Below the pieces are notes generated by a model. The model made no database searches. It saw nothing but the letters and a program-made list of their open reading frames with translations, and was not told where the DNA came from. A stretch of DNA of 64,000 nucleotides from CAVXUB01 sp963764805. Its GTDB lineage: Bacteria > Actinomycetota > Acidimicrobiia > Acidimicrobiales > Bog-793. Below are positions 38,172 to 47,483 of this stretch, one piece after another (position 1 is the first letter of the stretch; the number at the start of each line of letters is the position of its first letter). The stretch covers positions 930,001-994,000 of the forward strand of contig CAVXUB010000001.1 in assembly GCA_963764805.1 (NCBI GenBank), written 5' to 3'. Position numbers and translations under genes: made by a program.

Positions 38172-38671
38172 GTGATGGCGAGCTTGGCGAGCTTGGCGAG
38201 CTGGCGGCTCAGGGTGAGCTCCGATCGGTCCGCCACGTGCGGAGGATCCAGGGATCGGCTGACGAAGTCTGGTCCGCCTTGACCGATCCTGCAACGGTGG
38301 CGGCTTGGATGCTCGCCGAGCGAGTGGTGCTCGAACCTCGAGTCGGGGGCGAGGCGCTCTTCGATTGGGGCGACGACGGGAAGGCACGGGGCCTGGTGAC
38401 GATCTTCGACCCGCCCCGCACCCTCGAGTACACGTGGGAGGACGACGCAGGGGCCTCCGTGGTGCGTTTCGATCTGAGGCCGGAGGAGGAAACGATCGAG
38501 CTCGTCCTCTACCACCGTGACCTCACCGGTCGTATGGCAGCCGGGGTAGGAGCCGGGTGGCACGCCCACCTCGACAACCTGATGGCGATGCTCGCCGGGG
38601 AGGAGCTCGACTTCTGGGTTCGCTTCCGCTCACTCGAGCCTGCCTACAAGGAGATCGCGGACCGGCTCTGA
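38168..38671 (+). CDS. SRPBCC/AHSA1-domain protein
   Basis: A 167-residue protein starting inside the ArsR stop. After an N-terminal GEL repeat made by a 9-bp tandem repeat, it shows the AHSA1 pattern: RRIQGSADEVWSALTDPATVAAWM, ARGLVTIFDPPRTLEYTWE, VRFDLRPEEETIELVLYHR and the C-terminal helix GAGWHAHLDNLMAMLAGEE. The fold makes a deep hydrophobic cavity. Such proteins encoded with ArsR regulators are common in actinobacteria; the ligand is unknown. Confidence 0.88.
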   Translation: MSDGELGELGELAAQGELRSVRHVRRIQGSADEVWSALTDPATVAAWMLAERVVLEPRVGGEALFDWGDDGKARGLVTIFDPPRTLEYTWEDDAGASVVRFDLRPEEETIELVLYHRDLTGRMAAGVGAGWHAHLDNLMAMLAGEELDFWVRFRSLEPAYKEIADRL

Positions 38672-38700
38672 TCCCTGCGCCGTCGGGAGAGGCCTGGCGG

Positions 38701-40395
38701 TCAGCGGCCGGAAGGACTGACCGGCTGTTCGTCGGCGGCAGCACGCGCTGCGACTCGCGACTGCCAGCGGGCGGGAAGGTCGATGAGGCCCAACCGCGCC
38801 GCCAACCTCGTCGGGACACGGCGGATGGTGAACGCCGCGACCACCCCCGCCAGCAGCACGAGGGCGGCCGAGATCGACAGCGAGAGGTCGAGGCCGTGCT
38901 GGAACGCTCCGTAGGCTGCGCCCACCACCTCCCGCACCAAGCCTGATATCGCCTTGTTCTGCTCGGCGCTCGCCGCTTGATTGCCGATCGAGCCGGTGGT
39001 CACGGCGTTGATGACCAGTTGCCGGAAGGGGACCGGGATCCCGAGCTGAGCGAGCCTGCGCAGGAGGTCGACCGTCAGCTGACCGTTCACCACCGAACCG
39101 AGCACGGCCACGCCGGCCACCGCGCCGAGCTCCCGGCTGGTGTTCGTCGCCGAGGCTGCCTGGCTCGAGTGCTCGGGAGGTATGACCGTCAGTGCCACGG
39201 ATGTGACGGGCACCACCGCGATCCCGAAACCCACCCCCGCCAGCGTCATGGTCCACCCGATCGTCGAGAGCCCGCTCGTGGGCGAGAGCATCACGTCGGT
39301 GAGCACGATGCCGGTGCCGGACAACAGGCAGCCGAACACCATCGGCACCCGCGCTCCCGCTCGCGCCACCCAGACTCCCGTCAGGGCCGCGGCAACGATC
39401 ATGCCCACCGCCATCGGCAGGAAGTCGAGGGCGATCGCATAGCCCGACTGGGAACCCACCACCTCCAGGTAGAGCGACACGAAGAAGAAGATCGAGAAGA
39501 CGGCGAAGTAGGTGGCGAAGGCGACGAACATCGAGCCCGAGAACGGCGCCAGCTTGAAGTAGCGGAGGTTGAGCATCGGGTTGGCGGCACGGCGCTCGAC
39601 GAGGACGAAGGCCGCGAGGGCCACCACCGCCACCCCGTAGAGCGCCTCCACCCATCCGCTGCGGTAGCCGGAGGTCTCGCCGGCGATGGTGGCGAAGGTG
39701 GCACAGGCCACGGAGGCCGACCCGAGGAGGAAACCGGGAAGGTCGAGCCGCCGGTTCTGCGGGTCGGCGTTCTCGGGCAGGACGAGAGCGGCCCCGACGA
39801 GAGCCACGAGCCCGAAGAAGAGGTTGAACCAGAAGACCGCTCGCCACGACCACACCCCGACGAGGGCACCGCCGAGGACCGGCCCGGCCGCCAGCGCCAG
39901 GCCGGAGATCGCCGCCCAGACGCCGAGAGCCTGCGCCCGCTCGCGGCGGTCCGTGTACATGTGGCGGATCATCGAGAGGGTGCCGGGCTCCGACGCCGCG
40001 GCACCGAGTCCCATCACCGCCCGCCCGGCCCAGAGCATCTCGACGTTCGTCGCCAGCGCCCCGATGACCGACCCGACGCAGAAGACCGCCACACCGCCGA
40101 GCATCACCTTCTTGCGCCCGAACAGGTCGCTGATCGTGCCGGCCGGCAACATCAAGCTGGCGAAGACCAAGGCGTAGGCGCCTACGACCCACTGCAGGCC
40201 GGTGACCCCGACCCCGAGGGAGCCCTGGATGCTCGACAGCGTCACGCTGATGACGGTGTTGTCGAGGAACGTCAGGAAGAGGACCAGCGAGAGCATCGCC
40301 AGGCCGAGACGTGGCCGGCGCAAGCCCCCTGCACTCCCAGGGGCCGCCGAGGCGAGCCGGTCCGGGCTCGGCCTGGCGACCTGTCTGGCGCTCAT
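38701..40395 (-). CDS. MFS drug-type exporter, DHA2 (14-helix) family
   Basis: From ATG 40395, 564 residues. The first helix has LSLVLFLTFLDNTVISVTL with the DHA2 D-x-T-I/V-V-x-V-A-L pattern, and LQWVVGAYALVFASLMLPAG, then the A-motif loop GTISDLFGRKKVML. Motif C-like WAAISGLALAAGPVLGGAL lies in the fifth helix. Fourteen hydrophobic segments are visible. DHA2 transporters expel drugs or lipophilic compounds using protons. It lies 26 bp behind the stop of the Cu-type ATPase gene in the same direction and is probably co-transcribed. Confidence 0.87.
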   Translation of the reverse strand: MSARQVARPSPDRLASAAPGSAGGLRRPRLGLAMLSLVLFLTFLDNTVISVTLSSIQGSLGVGVTGLQWVVGAYALVFASLMLPAGTISDLFGRKKVMLGGVAVFCVGSVIGALATNVEMLWAGRAVMGLGAAASEPGTLSMIRHMYTDRRERAQALGVWAAISGLALAAGPVLGGALVGVWSWRAVFWFNLFFGLVALVGAALVLPENADPQNRRLDLPGFLLGSASVACATFATIAGETSGYRSGWVEALYGVAVVALAAFVLVERRAANPMLNLRYFKLAPFSGSMFVAFATYFAVFSIFFFVSLYLEVVGSQSGYAIALDFLPMAVGMIVAAALTGVWVARAGARVPMVFGCLLSGTGIVLTDVMLSPTSGLSTIGWTMTLAGVGFGIAVVPVTSVALTVIPPEHSSQAASATNTSRELGAVAGVAVLGSVVNGQLTVDLLRRLAQLGIPVPFRQLVINAVTTGSIGNQAASAEQNKAISGLVREVVGAAYGAFQHGLDLSLSISAALVLLAGVVAAFTIRRVPTRLAARLGLIDLPARWQSRVAARAAADEQPVSPSGR

Positions 40396-40421
40396 CACCT
40401 GCTGATTACCCTCCGCGAGGG

Positions 40422-42885
40422 CTATTTCACCTGATCGCGGCCCGCTGTCGACGTCCGTGCCTGCTGGCGGACCCAGCGGCGCCGGGGTGATCGACCGATG
40501 CGAGAGCTGTTCCAGACCACGAACGTCGAGGAGAGCGCCATGGCGGCACCCGCCACCAGCGGGTTCAGCAACCCGAGGGCGGCGACGGGAATGGCGGCGA
40601 CGTTGTACGCGAAGGCCCAGGCCAGGTTTCCCCTGATCGTACGGAGCGTCTGGCGCGCCAGCTCGATCGCCGCCGGCACCGCCATCAGGTCGTCGTGCAC
40701 CACGAGCAGATCGGCGGCATTGATCGCCACGTCGGTGCCTGATCCGACAGCCAGCCCGAGGTCTGCTGCAACCAGTGCCGGGCCGTCGTTGACGCCGTCC
40801 CCGATCATCGCCACCGCACGGCCGCCGGCGCGGAGTTGCTCGACCACCCGTACCTTCTCGACCGGCGAGGCGTTGGCGAAGACCTCCTCGATCCCGATGG
40901 CGGCAGCGATGGCGCGGGCGGTCGTCTCGTTGTCGCCCGTCACGAGCACGCAACGAAGCCCGAGCTCGTGCAGCCGCCGCACCATCGCCTCCGCCTCGGG
41001 CCGGAGCGTGTCGGAGAGCGCCACGGCGGCGATGACCTGACCCTCGCTCGCCACCAGCACCGAGGTACGGCCGCCCGCCTCCCACTCGGCGCACCGGCTC
41101 TCGATGCAGGGGGGGACCACCCAGCCGCCGCGCCGCCGCCCCACCTCGATCCGCCGCCCCTCCACCGTGCCGCGAGCGCCGAGGCCGGCTCGAGCCTCGA
41201 ACTCCTCGACCGGAGGGAGGAGTTCCTCATCACCGTGGAAGGCCACGATCGCCCGGGCGACCGGATGCTCGGAGGCTCGCTCGACGGCGGCAGCCAGACG
41301 GAGTGCCTCGCGGGTGTCGCAACCGGGCACCGCCTCGGCGGCCACGACAGCCATCCGCCCCTCGGTCAGGGTCCCCGTCTTGTCGAGGACGGCCGTGTCG
41401 ACGCTGCCGCGAAGTTTCGAGAGAGCGGTAGCCCTTGAAGAAGATGCCGAGCCGGGCGCCCTTGCCGGACGCCACCAGCAGTGCAGCCGGTGTCGCCAGG
41501 CCGAGAGCGCACGGGCAGGCGACGATCAGCACCGACAGGGAGGCATTGAAGGCGCGCTCAGCACCGCCGCCGCTCGCCAGCCATCCTGCGAGGGTCAGCA
41601 ACGCCAGCACGATCACCGTAGGGACGAACACCGACGCGATGCGGTCGGCGAGGCGCTGGACCGACGCCTTCTGGTTCTGCGCGCTCTCCACCAGTCGGAG
41701 CATCTGCGCCAGCTGGGTCTCAGCCCCGACCCGGGTGGCTCGTACCAGCAGGCGGCCGCCGAGCGCCACGGTGCCCCCGACGACGGCGTCGCCTGCGGCG
41801 ACCTCCACCGGCACGGACTCGCCGGTCATCGAGCTGCTGTCGATACTGGCGGCGCCCGACTCGACCAACCCGTCGGCCGCGATCGTCTCGCCTGGACGCA
41901 CGACGATGAGGTCGCCAGTTGCCACGCTGGAAGCTGCCACCCTGCGTTCAGCACCGGTGACGTCGACGACGACGGCTTCCTTGGCGCCCACTGCCGCTAG
42001 AGCTCGCAGGGCGCCACCCGTCCGCCGCCGCCATCTCGCCTCCAGGTACCGGCCCGCCAGGAGGAACGTGGTGACGCCGGCGGCGACGTCGAAGTAGAGC
42101 GAGCCACCAGGCTGGCGGGCGAGGGCGAACCAGATCGAGCCGGAGGGGGCGCGGTTGTCACGCCAGAACATGGCGTAGAAGGACCAGGCCGAGGCGGCGA
42201 CTATCCCCAGCGAAACAAGCGTGTCCATCGTCGCCGAGCCGTGCCGAAGGTGGCGCAGCGCGGCGGAGTGGAAGGGCCAGGCCGCCCATGTGACCACCGG
42301 GGCCGCCAGCGCCACCAGCAGCCACTGCCAGCGGGAGAAGCGCAGCGACGGCAGCAACGAGAACAGAATCGACAGGTCACAAAGCGGTAGGAAGAGGATC
42401 CCGCACACGGCCAGGCGAAGCCCGAGCATGCGGGCGCGGTCCTCGCGTTCGTCGTGACGGTCATGGCCGTCGGGGCCCTCGCCGCCATCATCCCGTGGGC
42501 GGCCCTCCCGTCGTGGGCTGTCACCTGTGTCACCTTGCGGCCGCCCCGCTTGTTCGCCGCCCGCTGGTGCTCGCCCGTCGAGGGAGCGCTCCACGTGGGC
42601 CGTGTAACCGGCGCGCCGCACCTCATCGATCAGCCTGTCGATCGACGGTGCGTCGGCGACGTCCTCGTCCACCGTGAGCAGAGCCCGTTCGGAGGCGTAG
42701 TTGACGGTGGCCCGCACACCGTCGAGAGCGTTCAGCCGCCGCTCGATCCTGGCCGCGCAGGCTCCGCAAGTCATCCCGCCGATGGCGAGCGAGACCTCGG
42801 AGGTCGCGGATGCCGACCGCACGTCCCCAGGTTTACCGGAAAACGCATCCACCTGACACCGCAATCGAGCACGACACATGCACAC
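40422..42885 (-). CDS. Heavy-metal P1B-type ATPase (Cu+ exporter type), one frameshift
   Basis: The start is uncertain (ATG 42885 or GTG 42822). The N-terminal metal-binding domain has GGMTCGACAARIERRLNAL (CxxC). A linker rich in Asp, Arg, Gly and a few His precedes eight membrane helices. The ion site VACPCALGLATP (CPC) marks a Cu+/Ag+ type pump. Near 41410 one extra base breaks the frame after FFKGYRSLE. The next frame carries the phosphorylation motif DKTGTLTEG, then ERASEHPVARAI (HP motif), LVTGDN and MIGDGVNDGPAL. Apart from the indel every catalytic motif is present. It would export Cu+ from the cytoplasm, using ATP. An MFS gene follows. Confidence 0.88.
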
Positions 42886-42926
42886 TGTGGAGAGGCGAGT
42901 GTCTAGCGGCTGGAGGTGCGAGGGAA

Positions 42927-43412
42927 ATGCAGGACGGGGTGGCGACCCATCTCTCGTCTGAGGAGCCTTCCATCGAGGCTTTCAACGCCTTGCTCTGGGG
43001 TCTGCTGTCCTCGGGGCTGCTCGTCGAGGTCGATCCGCAGGGCAGCCCTCCTGACAGCTCGGCGTCGCCTGGTCCTGCGTCGCCTGATCCTGCTTCGGCT
43101 GGGCGGACCGATCGCTGGCGGCTCTCGCCCGCTGCGCAACGGCGCCTTGACGAGCTGGCACGCCGCCGCACCTACCAACCCGAGAACCTGGTCTACTTCG
43201 ACCACCGCTGCGGGACGTGCGGCGAGCGGCGCCCCACCCGCCTCCGCTCAGGCCGTTACCTCTGCGACCCCTGCCAGTACAAGGAGACGGTCCCCGCCGA
43301 CCCGGTCCCGATCAGCCGCCAGGGCCGGCTCCGGCTGGGCAGGTCGCGGATTGCGCGATCGGCACGACCCGTAGCCGGCGAGCAGCAATCGCAGCGCGCA
43401 CCTTCTGGCTAA
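42927..43412 (+). CDS. Small zinc-ribbon-like hypothetical protein
   Basis: I take ATG 42927, with GGAGG ten bases upstream; 161 residues. The N-terminal half is a helical segment (SIEAFNALLWGLLSSGLLVEV) followed by a Pro/Ser linker. RWRLSPAAQRRLDELAR comes next, and then YFDHRCGTCGERRPTRLRSG with YLCDPCQ, a CxxC...CxxC zinc ribbon. The basic C-terminus (RQGRLRLGRSRIARSARP) suggests nucleic acid contact. Function unknown. The exonuclease gene begins just after its stop, which makes a shared operon and a DNA-related role possible. Confidence 0.65.
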   Translation: MQDGVATHLSSEEPSIEAFNALLWGLLSSGLLVEVDPQGSPPDSSASPGPASPDPASAGRTDRWRLSPAAQRRLDELARRRTYQPENLVYFDHRCGTCGERRPTRLRSGRYLCDPCQYKETVPADPVPISRQGRLRLGRSRIARSARPVAGEQQSQRAPSG

Positions 43413-43413
43413 G

Positions 43414-44370
43414 GTGCCGCTCGTGTCGACCGCCTTCGATGTCTACCTGATCGACGGGACGTACGAGCTGTTTCGGCAGTTCTACGGGATGGCGGGCCCG
43501 AAGGGCGCCGGCCGCGGTGCCCCTCCCGACGCCACGTCCGCGCCCGCGCCTCCGTCCGGGGCGTCCGATGTTGGAGCGGCGCGGGCCGTGACCCGGTCAC
43601 TGGTCACGATGATCTCGCAGGGGGTCACGCATCTCGGAGTGGCTACCGACCACGTGATCGAGTCGTTCCGGAACGAGATGTGGCCCGGCTACAAGTCGAG
43701 CGCAGGCATGCCGCAGGCGATCCTCGCCCAGTTCCAGATCCTCGAGGACGCGGTCAGCGCTCTCGGTGTGCGGCTCTGGGCGATGGTCGACCTGGAGGCC
43801 GATGACGCTCTCGCCTCCGCCGCTGCGGTGGCCGCACGTGACGGCGGGGTGGGCCGGGTCTTCATCTGCACCCCTGACAAGGACCTCGCCCAGTGCGTGG
43901 TGGGGACGAGGGTCGTCGAGCTCGACAGGCGCAAGCAGCTGGTGCTGGACGAAGAAGGTGTGAAGGCGAAGTTCGGCGTCTCGCCCGGCTCCATCCCCGA
44001 CCTGCTGGCTCTGGTCGGTGACACGGCGGACGGTTATCCGGGCCTGCCCGGGTGGGGGAAGCAGTCCGCCTCCACCGTGCTCGCCCACTACGGCCACATC
44101 CCCGCCATCCCCGACCATGCCGACGACTGGGACGAGAAGCTGCGCCGCGGCGTACGAGGCTCCGCCAACCTTGCCGCCACCCTGCGCCAGCAGCGCGACC
44201 TGGCGATGCTCTTCCGGGACATCGCCACCGCTCGGATCGACGAATCACTGATGAGCGACGTGGAGGAGCTGCGGTGGCGGGGCCCTACCGAAGGCTTCGA
44301 CGAGCTGTGCGAGCGCCTGCGCGATCGAGAGTTGCCGGCGAGGGTCGCCAAGCTGGCAGTCGGGCGGTAG
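43414..44370 (+). CDS. 5'-3' exonuclease (FEN/PIN-like, polymerase-I N-terminal domain type)
   Basis: A 318-residue protein from GTG 43414, one base after the zinc-ribbon gene stop. It has the acidic-site strands of the FEN family: VYLIDGTYELFRQFYG, THLGVATDHVIESFRN, WPGYKSS, VDLEADDALASAAAVAA and ICTPDKDLAQCV. The helix-3-turn-helix DNA clamp follows (GSIPDLLALVGDTADGYPGL, PGWGKQSASTVLAHYG). It is a stand-alone exonuclease like the DNA polymerase I N-domain without the polymerase, and removes 5' flaps or RNA primers. Its stop lies 46 bp from the convergent DNA ligase gene. Confidence 0.88.
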   Translation: MPLVSTAFDVYLIDGTYELFRQFYGMAGPKGAGRGAPPDATSAPAPPSGASDVGAARAVTRSLVTMISQGVTHLGVATDHVIESFRNEMWPGYKSSAGMPQAILAQFQILEDAVSALGVRLWAMVDLEADDALASAAAVAARDGGVGRVFICTPDKDLAQCVVGTRVVELDRRKQLVLDEEGVKAKFGVSPGSIPDLLALVGDTADGYPGLPGWGKQSASTVLAHYGHIPAIPDHADDWDEKLRRGVRGSANLAATLRQQRDLAMLFRDIATARIDESLMSDVEELRWRGPTEGFDELCERLRDRELPARVAKLAVGR

Positions 44371-44416
44371 TCGCCGGCCGTCCTGCCACCCGAACTCCAG
44401 GCTGCCCGACAGCCGC

Positions 44417-45535
44417 TCAGTCTCTCCCGGCGCCGAACACGCGGCTCAGCTCCTCGGGGACGGCGACGTCGAGCTGGCTGTATGTGCAGGAGGAGGGATC
44501 TCGATCTGGACGCCATCTGCGGAAGCTGGTGGCGTGCCTGAACCTGTCTCCTTGGAGGTTGTCGTAGCCGACCTCGCACACGAGCCGCGGCTCGAGCGGT
44601 TCCCACGAGAGGTCGCGGCCGGCGTTCCAGCGGCTGGGCGCCCCCGGCCGCCTCCAGTTGCCGGCGTTCTCGCCGCTCCCACCTGTGGCGCCGCCTGTAG
44701 CGTCGCCGGTTCCAGCCATCGCCCAACCGGCCCAGGGATGCTCGGACATCTCCACGCGGTACGGCGCCAGCTCGTCGACCAGCTGCTTGCGCAGGGCCAC
44801 CGCGAAGCCAGATGCGACACCGAGATGGTGCAGCTTGCCCTCCTCGTCGTAGAGGCCGAGCAGCAGCGATCCGATGCCGGCGCCATCCTTGTGCCAGCGG
44901 AAGCCGGCGACGACGCAGTCCGCCGTTCGCTCGTGCTTGACCTTCAGCATCGCCCGCTCGCCCTCCCGGTAGGCCAAGGTCTCGGACTTCGCCACGACAC
45001 CGTCCAGCCCCGCCCCCTCAAAACGCGAGAACCAGTCCCGTGCCACCTCCGCATCCCGCGTCGCCGGGGTCACGTAGACGGGGGGTGAGGCCATCGCGCC
45101 GACCGCCGACTCGAGCAGGGACCGCCGCTCCACGAAGGGCTCCGAGCGGAGGTCCCGCCCATCGAGGGCAAGCAGGTCGAAGGCGACGAAGGAGGCGGGC
45201 GTCGTCTCGGCGAGCATGCGGACCCTCGACTGGGCAGGGTGGATCCGCTGCAACAAGGCGTCGAAGTCGAGCCCCTTCGGGCTGGTGATCACGATCTCGC
45301 CGTCCATCACGCACCGCTCGGGCACGTTCGGCCCGAGTGCGGCGACTATGTCCGGGAAGTAGCGGGTGAGGGGCCGCTCGTTGCGGCTCCCGAGCTCGAT
45401 CTCGTCGCCGTCCCGAAACGCGATGCAGCGGAAGCCGTCCCACTTCGGCTCGTAGATCAGGCCTTCCGCCTCCGGCATCTCCCGCGAGAGCTTGGCGAGC
45501 ATCGGCGAGACGGGAGGCATCACGGGTAGCTGCAC
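44417..45535 (-). CDS. ATP-dependent DNA ligase, LigC/LigD-ligase-domain type
   Basis: GTG 45535 is preferred because the protein then begins (V)QLPVMPPVSPMLAK, as in actinobacterial LigC-type ligases; 372 residues. Nucleotidyltransferase motifs: I EPKWDGFR with the adenylated Lys at residue 31, Ia GSRNERPLTRYFP, III FVAFDLLALDG, IV LDGVVAKSE, V LKVKHE. The OB domain follows (LLLGLYDEEGKLHHLGVASG, then LRKQLVDELAPY and LEPRLVCEVGYD). A Gly/Ala/Thr-rich stretch of about 25 residues is inserted in the C-terminal half. These ligases seal nicks in repair, often with a LigD-type polymerase, and one is encoded 3 kb downstream. Confidence 0.9.
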   Translation of the reverse strand: MQLPVMPPVSPMLAKLSREMPEAEGLIYEPKWDGFRCIAFRDGDEIELGSRNERPLTRYFPDIVAALGPNVPERCVMDGEIVITSPKGLDFDALLQRIHPAQSRVRMLAETTPASFVAFDLLALDGRDLRSEPFVERRSLLESAVGAMASPPVYVTPATRDAEVARDWFSRFEGAGLDGVVAKSETLAYREGERAMLKVKHERTADCVVAGFRWHKDGAGIGSLLLGLYDEEGKLHHLGVASGFAVALRKQLVDELAPYRVEMSEHPWAGWAMAGTGDATGGATGGSGENAGNWRRPGAPSRWNAGRDLSWEPLEPRLVCEVGYDNLQGDRFRHATSFRRWRPDRDPSSCTYSQLDVAVPEELSRVFGAGRD

Positions 45536-45575
45536 AGGGGCGATGCTACCTAGCACCTATCCGTCGCCTGTAAAT

Positions 45576-47444
45576 ATGGCCGCCGTGCGATGGAGGGGGG
45601 ACCGGGAGACCTGGCGTCAGGTCCTGCGAATCGGCATCCCGATAGCGGTCTACGTCACGCTGTCGGTGATCGCCTTCTGGCCGCTCGCGCCTTGGGACGC
45701 CCGCTCGATGCCGGTCTGCAACTGTGGCGACTACGTGAAGATGGGCTCGTTCCTGGAGTTCACGCCGTGGGCGATCCTGCACAGCCACAATCCCTTCTAC
45801 ACCACCTACGTCGACTACCCGCATGGCGCCAACTACGCCATCAACACGACGATGCCGTTCGTCGGGGTTCTGATGGCGCCGGTCTCGCTCACGGCCGGGC
45901 CGATCGTCGCCATGAACCTCGTCGCCCACCTGGCGTTCGTGCTGTCGGCCACCTCGATGTTCCTGGTGCTGCTGAAGCGATGGGTGCCCTGGGCGCCGGC
46001 AGCCTTCGCGGGCGGGCTGCTGTTCGGCTTCTCGCCGTTCATGACCGACCACAGCTACGGTCACCCGAACCTGACGTTCGTGCCGTTGATACCGATCTTG
46101 CTGCTGCTCGTCGACGAGGTGCTGGTGCGCCAGTCATGGTCGGCCAGGCGCGCGGGGCTCCTCCTCGGCGTGGTCGCCGCGGCCCAGTACGGCATCTCCT
46201 CCGAGCTGCTCGCCGACGCGGCGATCCTCGCCGCTCTCGTTGCCATCGGGCTCGCCCTCTGGCGGTCGTCGGAGGTCCGCCGTCGCGCTCGCCACGTCCT
46301 CCAGTCGGTGGCTTGGAGCCTGGCCAGCTTCATCCCCCTCACCGGCTACCCGATATACATGGCGGTGGCCGGCCCGGGCCACCTCAGCGGACCGGAGCAG
46401 CCGATCGCCTCGCTCGACCGGTACCGGGCCGACGTGCTGAGCGCCGTCTACCCGACGCGGTTCAGCTTCTTCTCGCTGGGACACCTGGGGGTCGTGGGGT
46501 CTCGTTTCGCGGCGGAGAACACTGTCGAGAACGCGGCCTACATCGGCATCCCCCTCCTGGTCCTGCTCGCCTATCTCGTCATCCGCTACCGCAGGGACCC
46601 GGTCATCGTCGTCAGCACCTCCGTCGTGGCGCTGACCTACCTGATCAGCATGGGAGTGGTGCTCAACTTCGACGGCCAGGACACCGGCATCTGGTTGCCG
46701 TTCAGGGTGTTCGCCCACCTGCCGCTGTTGGACAGCCTGATCGCCATCAGGTGGTTCCTCTTCGGCTACCTGTTCCTGGCGCTCGCCCTGGCGCGGGGGC
46801 TCTGGCGGATGAGGGGCGGCGGAGCGACCGAGCCGGCCGAGGCTTCCGAGCCCCGTCGCGGCCGCAGCGCCTGGCTGAGCCCGGCGGCGGTCGGAGTTGT
46901 TGCCGCCGTCGCCCTGTTACCTCTCGTCCCGCGCTGGCCATACCCGCTGTCGATGACGCCGGTCCCTGCCTACTTCGAAACAGCGGCGGACTACGACCAG
47001 ATCCCGTCCGGCACGCCGGTGCTCATCTACCCCGCCTCCGAGAACGGCGTGCAGGTCTCCTCGGTGCTGTGGCAGGCGGAGACCCAGATGCGGTTCCGTC
47101 TGCTGGATGCAGATGCCGCACGGCGGGGCCAACAAGGAGAAGGCGTCAGCTTCCCGCCCCTGCTCAAGCCCTTGACGCTGGAGGTGATCCTCGTCGACGC
47201 CGAGACGAATCCGAAGAAGAAGTCCCCGCTCGGCATGCGCATGCCACCCCTCGACGCCGCCACCATCGCCAACGTGCGAGCTTCGCTCACCCGCTACGAC
47301 ATCAGCACCGTCATCGTCGACCCCGTCGGCTACTTCCCGCAGACCGTGCTGAAGGCGATCGAGCTCGCCACCGGACATCGGCCGGTGATGATCGGCGGCG
47401 TGTGGGTCTTCTACGGCATCCAGCGCGATCTACGCGCGGGCTGA
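45576..47444 (+). CDS. Large multi-pass membrane protein, GT-C-type glycosyltransferase-like
   Basis: ATG 45576 gives 622 residues with about eleven hydrophobic segments (VLRIGIPIAVYVTLSVIAFW, FAGGLLFGFSPFM, VPLIPILLLLVDEVL, FLFGYLFLALALARG, AAVGVVAAVALLPLVP). The first outer loop contains DYVKMGSFLEFTPW and NPFYTTYVDYPHGANY, an acidic loop after helix 1 typical of GT-C polyprenyl-sugar glycosyltransferases. A soluble C-terminal domain of about 160 residues follows. The reaction cannot be named. It is divergent from the ligase gene, with starts 40 bp apart. Confidence 0.75.
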   Translation: MAAVRWRGDRETWRQVLRIGIPIAVYVTLSVIAFWPLAPWDARSMPVCNCGDYVKMGSFLEFTPWAILHSHNPFYTTYVDYPHGANYAINTTMPFVGVLMAPVSLTAGPIVAMNLVAHLAFVLSATSMFLVLLKRWVPWAPAAFAGGLLFGFSPFMTDHSYGHPNLTFVPLIPILLLLVDEVLVRQSWSARRAGLLLGVVAAAQYGISSELLADAAILAALVAIGLALWRSSEVRRRARHVLQSVAWSLASFIPLTGYPIYMAVAGPGHLSGPEQPIASLDRYRADVLSAVYPTRFSFFSLGHLGVVGSRFAAENTVENAAYIGIPLLVLLAYLVIRYRRDPVIVVSTSVVALTYLISMGVVLNFDGQDTGIWLPFRVFAHLPLLDSLIAIRWFLFGYLFLALALARGLWRMRGGGATEPAEASEPRRGRSAWLSPAAVGVVAAVALLPLVPRWPYPLSMTPVPAYFETAADYDQIPSGTPVLIYPASENGVQVSSVLWQAETQMRFRLLDADAARRGQQGEGVSFPPLLKPLTLEVILVDAETNPKKKSPLGMRMPPLDAATIANVRASLTRYDISTVIVDPVGYFPQTVLKAIELATGHRPVMIGGVWVFYGIQRDLRAG

Positions 47445-47483
47445 CGCGCAGGCGGCCGGCTGAGGGCCTCGGCACCACCCGCA

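Noticed and set aside
38977..40434. Rightward 485-codon frame opposite the MFS exporter
   Set aside because: Highly charged antisense product; the leftward frame has the DHA2 motifs and helices.
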